A stretch of 64,000 nucleotides of DNA from an uncultured Alphaproteobacteria bacterium. GTDB taxonomy: Bacteria > Pseudomonadota > Alphaproteobacteria > Sphingomonadales > Sphingomonadaceae. Under the pieces are notes generated by a model. That model was given only the letters and a program-made list of their open reading frames with translations. It was not told the DNA's origin and did not search any database. Positions within the stretch are counted from its first letter, which is position 1; every line of letters starts with the position of its first letter. Position numbers and translations under genes: made by a program. Location of the stretch: positions 62,001-126,000 of the forward strand of contig CAIZNH010000031.1 in the NCBI GenBank assembly GCA_903934325.1. The letters run 5' to 3'. This document shows, one piece after another, positions 59,859-64,000 of this stretch.

Positions 59859-61256
59859 ATGACCAAGACATTCCTCCTCCTCACTGCCGCCCTGCTGGCC
59901 GCGCCCGCCATGGCGCAGGACTTGGGTGCGCCCATCGGGGAAGACCAGCGGGTCGAGAGCGTGGCGGTCGAAGGCGAGGACGCCGACGGCCCGCTGCGCG
60001 GCACCGTCACCGACGAGAGCGCATGGTCCGACATCGGCATCGCCATCCCCGCCTTCGCGACCGATCGCGAACGTGCCACTGCCGCCAACGAGGCCGGCAC
60101 CGGCGCGCTGGGCCGCGAGATTGCCCGCGTCATCACCGCCAACCTGCGCAACAACGGGTTGTTCAAGCCGGTCGGCCCCGACAGCCTGCCCCAGCCCGCC
60201 TTCCCGCAGATCACCGCGCCCGAATTCAGCACCTGGAGCGGGCGCAGCGCGGAGATGCTGGTGCACGGCTATGTCCGCGCGCGTGATGATGGCCGGCTGG
60301 TGGTCGGCTGCTATCTCTATGACGTCGCCTTGCAGCAGCAGCTGGTGCGCGAGGGCTGGGTGGTGGGCCCGGCCGACTGGCGGCGCGCGGCGCACAAGTG
60401 CTCCGACCTCATCTTCAGCCGCCTCACTGGCGAGAGCCCGTTCTTCGACAGCCGCATCGCCTATATCGCCGAGACCGGCCCCAAGGATGCCCGCGTCAAG
60501 CGCCTTGCGGTGATGGATTCGGACGGCGCGAACCACCGCTTCCTCACCTTGGGCAGCGCCACCGCGCTGACCCCGCGCTATTCGCCCGACTATTCGAAGA
60601 TCCTCTATCTCTCCTACGTGGACGGCAATCCGCGCATCTATGTCTATGACCTCGGCACCGGCAAGCAGACGCTGGTGACCGAGAACAAGAGCCCGACGCT
60701 CGCCCCGCGCTGGTCGCCCGATGGCAAGTCGATCCTCTATTCGATGGCGGTTGCCGGCAATACCGAGATCTACCGCGTGCCGGCCACCGGCGGGGCGAGC
60801 GTCAAGCTCACCAACTCGCCCGGCATCGACGTGGGCGGGTCCTACTCGCCCGATGGCAGCAAGATCGTGTTCGAGAGCGACCGATCGGGCAGCCAGCAAT
60901 GCTATGTGATGAATGCCGACGGGTCGAACCAGCGGCGCATCAGCTTTTTCGGCGGGCGCTGCGCCACGCCCGAATGGAGCCCGCGCGGCGACCAGATCGC
61001 CTTCACGCGCATCGCGGGGGATTTCAACGTGGCGGTGATGAGCCCCTCGGGCGGAGCCATGCGGGTGCTGACCCGCGGCTGGCAGGACGAGGCGCCGACC
61101 TGGGCGCCCAATGGCCGCATCATCCAGTTCTTCCGCACCGAGGCCAATACCGGGCGTTCGGGCATCTGGCAGGTGGACCTGACCGGTGAGAACGAGCGCC
61201 GCCTGCCGACACCGGTGGACGCCTCCGATCCGGCCTGGGGTCCGATCCGCCCCTGA
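59859..61256 (+). CDS. tolB: Tol-Pal system beta-propeller protein TolB
   Basis: 465 residues. Signal peptide 1-19 (ending AMAQ). N-terminal alpha/beta domain with DIGIAIPAFATD and AREIARVITANLRNNGLFKP-like sequence (seen as GREIARVITANLRNNGLFK), then a six-bladed propeller of PD40 repeats (LTPRYSPDYSKILYLSY, PTLAPRWSPDGKSILYSM, GGSYSPDGSKIVFESDRSGS). Links TolA and Pal. Starts 1 bp after tolA. Confidence 0.96.
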   Translation: MTKTFLLLTAALLAAPAMAQDLGAPIGEDQRVESVAVEGEDADGPLRGTVTDESAWSDIGIAIPAFATDRERATAANEAGTGALGREIARVITANLRNNGLFKPVGPDSLPQPAFPQITAPEFSTWSGRSAEMLVHGYVRARDDGRLVVGCYLYDVALQQQLVREGWVVGPADWRRAAHKCSDLIFSRLTGESPFFDSRIAYIAETGPKDARVKRLAVMDSDGANHRFLTLGSATALTPRYSPDYSKILYLSYVDGNPRIYVYDLGTGKQTLVTENKSPTLAPRWSPDGKSILYSMAVAGNTEIYRVPATGGASVKLTNSPGIDVGGSYSPDGSKIVFESDRSGSQQCYVMNADGSNQRRISFFGGRCATPEWSPRGDQIAFTRIAGDFNVAVMSPSGGAMRVLTRGWQDEAPTWAPNGRIIQFFRTEANTGRSGIWQVDLTGENERRLPTPVDASDPAWGPIRP

Positions 61257-61309
61257 GCCAACAACGCGCCTTCCCCTTCACCCCGAATGACAAGCCGAAA
61301 GGAACCATC

Positions 61310-61828
61310 ATGAACACCAAGCTTGCCACCGCGCTGCTGCTGGCCTCGGCCACCGGCCTTGCCGCCTGCGCGAAGAAGCCACCCGAGCAGCTGCCCCCGC
61401 CGCCGATGGAGACGGTGACCCAGCCGCAGACCCGCCCGCAGGTCCAGCCGACCGGGCCGACCGTTGGCACGCAGGCGCATTTCGCCGCCGCCGTCGGTGG
61501 TTCGACCACGGTCTATTTCGATACCGACAAGTACAATATCGATTCGCAGGATGCCGCCGCCTTGCAGGCACAGGCGCAGTATTTCGCGCGCTATCCGCAG
61601 GTCACCTTCACCGTCGAAGGCCATGCCGATGAACGCGGAACGCGCGAATACAACATCGCGCTGGGCGAAAAGCGTGCGACCGCGGCGAAGAACTTCCTCG
61701 TCAGCCTCGGCGTCGATCCGGGCCGTATCGCGGTGCTGAGCTACGGCAAGGAGCGGCCGGTGGCGCTGGGTTCGGACGAAACCTCGTGGGCCCGCAACCG
61801 CCGCGCCGCGAGCGTGATCATCAACTGA
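61310..61828 (+). CDS. pal: Peptidoglycan-associated lipoprotein
   Basis: 172 residues. Lipobox LAAC (about 18-21), a Pro/Gln-rich spacer, then the OmpA-like peptidoglycan-binding domain: TVYFDTDKYNIDSQDAAALQ, VEGHADERGTREYNIALGEKRA and the closing GKERPVALGSDETSWARNRRA. Last gene of the tol-pal operon. SD GAAAGGA before the ATG. Its stop directly abuts the stop of a small convergent ORF. Confidence 0.96.
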   Translation: MNTKLATALLLASATGLAACAKKPPEQLPPPPMETVTQPQTRPQVQPTGPTVGTQAHFAAAVGGSTTVYFDTDKYNIDSQDAAALQAQAQYFARYPQVTFTVEGHADERGTREYNIALGEKRATAAKNFLVSLGVDPGRIAVLSYGKERPVALGSDETSWARNRRAASVIIN

Positions 61829-61993
61829 TCAGAGATTGTCGTGCAGGTCGGATGAAAGTCCGGCCTGCACCCCATAGGGCGCAGGCGCCGCGGGCGCCTC
61901 GATCCCGGCCAGATCCCGCGCGCCCGTGACGATGCAAAGCCCGGCAAGGGCGAGCACGGAAAACAGGCTGGAGAGGGTCAGTTGCTGGCTCAT
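61829..61993 (-). CDS. Small secreted or membrane protein, hypothetical
   Basis: 54 residues: MSQQLTLSSLFSVLALAGLC at the N-terminus is a good signal or membrane-anchor sequence; the rest (ARDLAGIEAPAAPAPYGVQ) is Pro/Ala-rich and ends SSDLHDNL. The start lies 20 bp after a strong hairpin at 62013-62030. Stop codons of this ORF and pal are directly adjacent. Too short for standard gene prediction. Real gene is likely but unproven. Confidence 0.5.
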   Translation of the reverse strand: MSQQLTLSSLFSVLALAGLCIVTGARDLAGIEAPAAPAPYGVQAGLSSDLHDNL

Positions 61994-62012
61994 CGGATCT
62001 TCTGTTTGCAGC

Positions 62013-62030
62013 CGCGGGAACGATCCCGCG
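62013..62030 (-). promoter_or_regulatory. Perfect GC-rich palindrome upstream of the small ORF
   Basis: CGCGGGA-ACGA-TCCCGCG, a 7-bp stem with a 4-nt loop, on the - strand 20 nt before the ATG at 61993. Could be an RNA hairpin or an operator. Confidence 0.45.
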
Positions 62031-62167
62031 TGCGGTGGTTATCTTGCAATGCAACATTTCACATTGCAACTGGTTCCCGCATTCTCACGCCTTCCCAATA
62101 TCGGCCACAGCGCCTAGATGGGACGCGTGACTCCATCGACCAACGACATGACGCCCGGGGCGAACCC

Positions 62168-62701
62168 GTGAGCCGCGCGCGCCGCTCGATGGACTGGGGC
62201 TTTCCGCGCTGGCGGGGCTATGGCTCCTCGCAGGACGCGGTCAATGTCCGCATCTGCGATCGCCACGGCTGCGACGAGCCGGGCAATTGCCCCGCGCCCA
62301 AGGCCCCGAACAGCCGCGACCGGTGGTATTTCTGCCAGAAGCACGCCGCCGAATATAATTCGCGCTGGGACTATTTCGAAGGCCTGGAAGCGGCCGAAAA
62401 GGAAGAACGCGCGCGGGCCGAGCGGGCCGAGAACGCGGGCTATGCCGAAGCGGCGCATTACGGCTGGGCAGGCTCGGGCGACGGATCGCGCAGCGCCGAC
62501 GAAATGCGCGCGCTGGAAGTGCTGGGGCTGGAAGCCGACGCGGATTTCAACGCCGTGAAAAAGGCCTACCGCGCCCGCGCCAAGGAAGTGCACCCCGATG
62601 TGAAACCGGGCGATGCCGAGGCGGCCAAGCAGTTCCAGCTGATCCAGACCAGCTACGAAGTGTTGCGCGCAGCGGAAGAGCGCCGCGAGTGGAAGGGGTA
62701 A
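62168..62701 (+). CDS. J-domain protein with an N-terminal Cys/His motif
   Basis: 177 residues from the GTG at 62168; an ATG at 62189 (MDWGFPRWRGYG) is an alternative. N-terminal part: RICDRHGCDEPGNCPAPK and YFCQKHAAEYN give a Cys/His set (CDRHGC, C, CQKH) that could bind zinc. The C-terminal J domain is clear: LEVLGLEADADFNAVKKAYR and the HPD motif in KEVHPDVKPGDAEAA. DnaJ-type co-chaperone, widespread in alphaproteobacteria; client unknown. Confidence 0.85.
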   Translation: MSRARRSMDWGFPRWRGYGSSQDAVNVRICDRHGCDEPGNCPAPKAPNSRDRWYFCQKHAAEYNSRWDYFEGLEAAEKEERARAERAENAGYAEAAHYGWAGSGDGSRSADEMRALEVLGLEADADFNAVKKAYRARAKEVHPDVKPGDAEAAKQFQLIQTSYEVLRAAEERREWKG

Positions 62702-62711
62702 AAACCTGACA

Positions 62712-62804
62712 CCGTTCGTGCTGAGCTTGTCGAAGCACCACACTTTTCTCCCGGGCAAGGCAACGAAAAGAAGGACGGGGCTTCGACAGGCTCAGCCCGA
62801 ACGG
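62712..62804. repeat. Dispersed palindromic repeat, family A (copy 3)
   Basis: CCGTTCGTGCTGAGCTTGTC at one end and GACAGGCTCAGCCCGAACGG at the other. Lies between convergent stop codons (10 and 14 bp away), where it may act as a bidirectional terminator. Confidence 0.85.
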
Positions 62805-62818
62805 GTTAGGGCCATGGC

Positions 62819-63652
62819 CTAGTCCTTCGGCCCCGCGAAGCCCTTGCCCTTGGAGTCGATCTGCGGATCGGGATTGTCGTTCCACCATGCCACATCGGTC
62901 CAGGGGCGCACATCGACTTCGTGGCTCCAGCAATTCCTCGGCTGGTGTGCGAGGTGCCAATAGGTCTCGGCAAGATCGGCGGGATCGATGATGCCCTCGC
63001 GGCCCTTATTCTGCTTGAACGCCTCGTAGCGGTCCCCCAGCAGCTTGCCGAGCGTGTCCGGCGCATCCACCGCGCCGTCGACCACCACATGGGCAACGTG
63101 CACGCCCTTGGGAGCGAATTCGGCGTTCAATGTCTGGCATAGCATCCGCCGCCCGCCCATCGCGGCGGCATGGCTGTGCTGCCCGGCATTGCCGCGCATC
63201 GCCGCCGTGGCCGAGGTGACCAGCAGCGTGCCATGCGCGCCGGTCTTTGCGCGCTCCACCATCAGCGGGAACAGCGCATGGGCCAGCCGGAAGACGCCAT
63301 AGGTGCCGAGCCGCCAGCCGAGCTCGAAAATGCGGTGCGGGGTCTGATCGAGCGCGCGGTTCCCGATCTGCGCCCCGAGATTGTAGAGCGCGGCATGGAT
63401 CGGGCCGACATCGCGTTCGGTGCGCGCCACCAGCTCCTCGATCGCGCCGTCCTCGGCCGCATTGAGCAGCGTGCCGCTGGCCGAGCCGCCTGCCGCCTCG
63501 ATCTGGCCGACCAGCCGCGCCAGCCCCGCCTCGTCGCTCCGGCGCGCCATCACCGCGTGATAGCCCCCGGCGGCAAAGCGCAGCGCGGCATTGCCCCCGA
63601 TCCCGGCCCCCGCGCCGATCACCAGAAATACGGGCTTGCGGCTGTCGGTCAT
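62819..63652 (-). CDS. SDR-like protein lacking the catalytic Tyr-Lys
   Basis: 277 residues with a clear SDR fold: GAGAGIG (13-19) binds NAD(P), NLGAQIGN stands for NNAG, and Ser147 is in LLVTSATAAM. The YxxxK pair expected about 13 residues later is absent: the region reads GQHSHAAAMGGRRML. Probably catalytically dead or altered; C-terminus WSHEVDVRPWTDVAWW is unusual for SDRs. Upstream on the - strand is a transporter gene (13-bp gap), so the two may be co-transcribed. Confidence 0.78.
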   Translation of the reverse strand: MTDSRKPVFLVIGAGAGIGGNAALRFAAGGYHAVMARRSDEAGLARLVGQIEAAGGSASGTLLNAAEDGAIEELVARTERDVGPIHAALYNLGAQIGNRALDQTPHRIFELGWRLGTYGVFRLAHALFPLMVERAKTGAHGTLLVTSATAAMRGNAGQHSHAAAMGGRRMLCQTLNAEFAPKGVHVAHVVVDGAVDAPDTLGKLLGDRYEAFKQNKGREGIIDPADLAETYWHLAHQPRNCWSHEVDVRPWTDVAWWNDNPDPQIDSKGKGFAGPKD

Positions 63653-63665
63653 GCGAAGTCTCCCC

Positions 63666-64000
63666 TCAGATCAGGCTGTTGATGCCCCATACCACGCCGA
63701 CCAGCAGGAATACGCCTGCGATATCGAGCAGGGCGCCGGCGGTGACCATGCGGTGGATGCGGATGCGCCCCGTGGCCCAGGCAATCGCATTGGGGCCGGT
63801 CCCGGCGGGGAGCATGAAGCCCCAGCTCGCCGCCAGCGCTGCGGGAAGCGCGAGCAGCACCGGATCAGCCCCGAGCGAGACCACCAGCGCGGCGACCACC
63901 GGGATGATGCCGGTGGCGGTCGCGACATTGCTGGCGAATTCGGTCACCACGATCACCAGCGCCACAACGGCGAGCGCGACGAGGATCGGCGGCCATGTCT
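63666..64000 (-). CDS. SLC13/DASS-type anion symporter, 5' end outside window
   Basis: C-terminal 111 codons of a membrane transporter (start lies right of the window). VTEFASNVATATGIIPVVAAL and LAASWGFMLPAGTGPNAIAWATG correspond to the second sodium/carboxylate motif region of SLC13 transporters (SNT and TGPNAIA). Three hydrophobic segments are visible. Transports dicarboxylates, citrate or sulfate in relatives; the substrate cannot be known from this fragment. Likely first gene of a unit with the SDR-like gene. Confidence 0.82.
   Translation of the reverse strand, partial: TWPPILVALAVVALVIVVTEFASNVATATGIIPVVAALVVSLGADPVLLALPAALAASWGFMLPAGTGPNAIAWATGRIRIHRMVTAGALLDIAGVFLLVGVVWGINSLI

Overview
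The window is a GC-rich, densely packed chromosomal segment of an alphaproteobacterium. It most likely comes from the Sphingomonadales, probably an Erythrobacter/Porphyrobacter-like member of the Erythrobacteraceae. The evidence is a crtY-crtI-crtB carotenoid operon, a TPP-riboswitch-controlled thiC, a TorF-type porin, an alphaproteobacterial SspB, many acyl-CoA metabolism genes, and dispersed palindromic repeats of the kind common in sphingomonads. I see no rRNA, tRNA, CRISPR array, phage or insertion sequence.

Layout. 1-6.5 kb (- strand): a truncated penicillin-acylase-family hydrolase, two outer-membrane barrel genes sharing an almost identical leader hairpin, a zinc alcohol dehydrogenase and an SDR. 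6.5-13.4 kb (mostly +): a phytase-PhoX pair behind a candidate Pho box, a GDT1-like membrane protein, pgl, a Nudix hydrolase, convergent dinB, and a Bcr/CflA-type exporter. 13.4-17.5 kb (-): a biotin-dependent acyl-CoA carboxylase operon with a secreted NTF2-like protein. 17.6-22.4 kb (-): crtY-crtI-hypothetical-LOG-crtB, mostly joined by 4-bp start/stop overlaps. 22.6-28 kb: a MipA/OmpV-like protein, two secreted unknowns, thiC, and small secreted or membrane proteins. 28-32.3 kb: small proteins, two cold-shock proteins, two unknown membrane proteins and structured noncoding DNA. 32.3-39.3 kb: a permuted photolyase-like flavoprotein, a lipoprotein, GFA, an S41 peptidase, PEBP, SWIB, DoxX, a cupin and a dipeptidase. 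39.3-48.8 kb: dapD, then a catabolic block (phosphotransferase, ADH, three acyl-CoA dehydrogenases, GPH symporter, SDR). 49-53.5 kb: Crp/Fnr regulator, Rieske oxygenase, aquaporin, gmk, sspB. 53.7-57.2 kb (+): hisBHAFE and a HIT protein. 57.3-61.8 kb (+): the ybgC-tolQRAB-pal envelope operon. 61.8-64 kb: a small ORF, a J-domain protein, a degenerate SDR and a partial SLC13-type transporter.

The most interesting theme is RNA structure at translation starts. First, the two barrel genes near the left end share a roughly 45-nt leader that folds the Shine-Dalgarno (SD) sequence into a hairpin ending 2 nt before the ATG. Second, all five dispersed palindromes of families A and B that lie inside operons (15.0, 42.3, 5.5, 56.4 and 58.5 kb) end 9-13 nt before the next start codon, so the repeat edge supplies or abuts the SD. 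Third, cspA has a long leader with two overlapping hairpins. Other points of note are an 11-bp-period repeat array upstream of cspA, a photolyase-like protein with apparently swapped domain order, a LOG-family enzyme embedded in the crt operon, and a 13-codon leader ORF coupled to an aquaporin.
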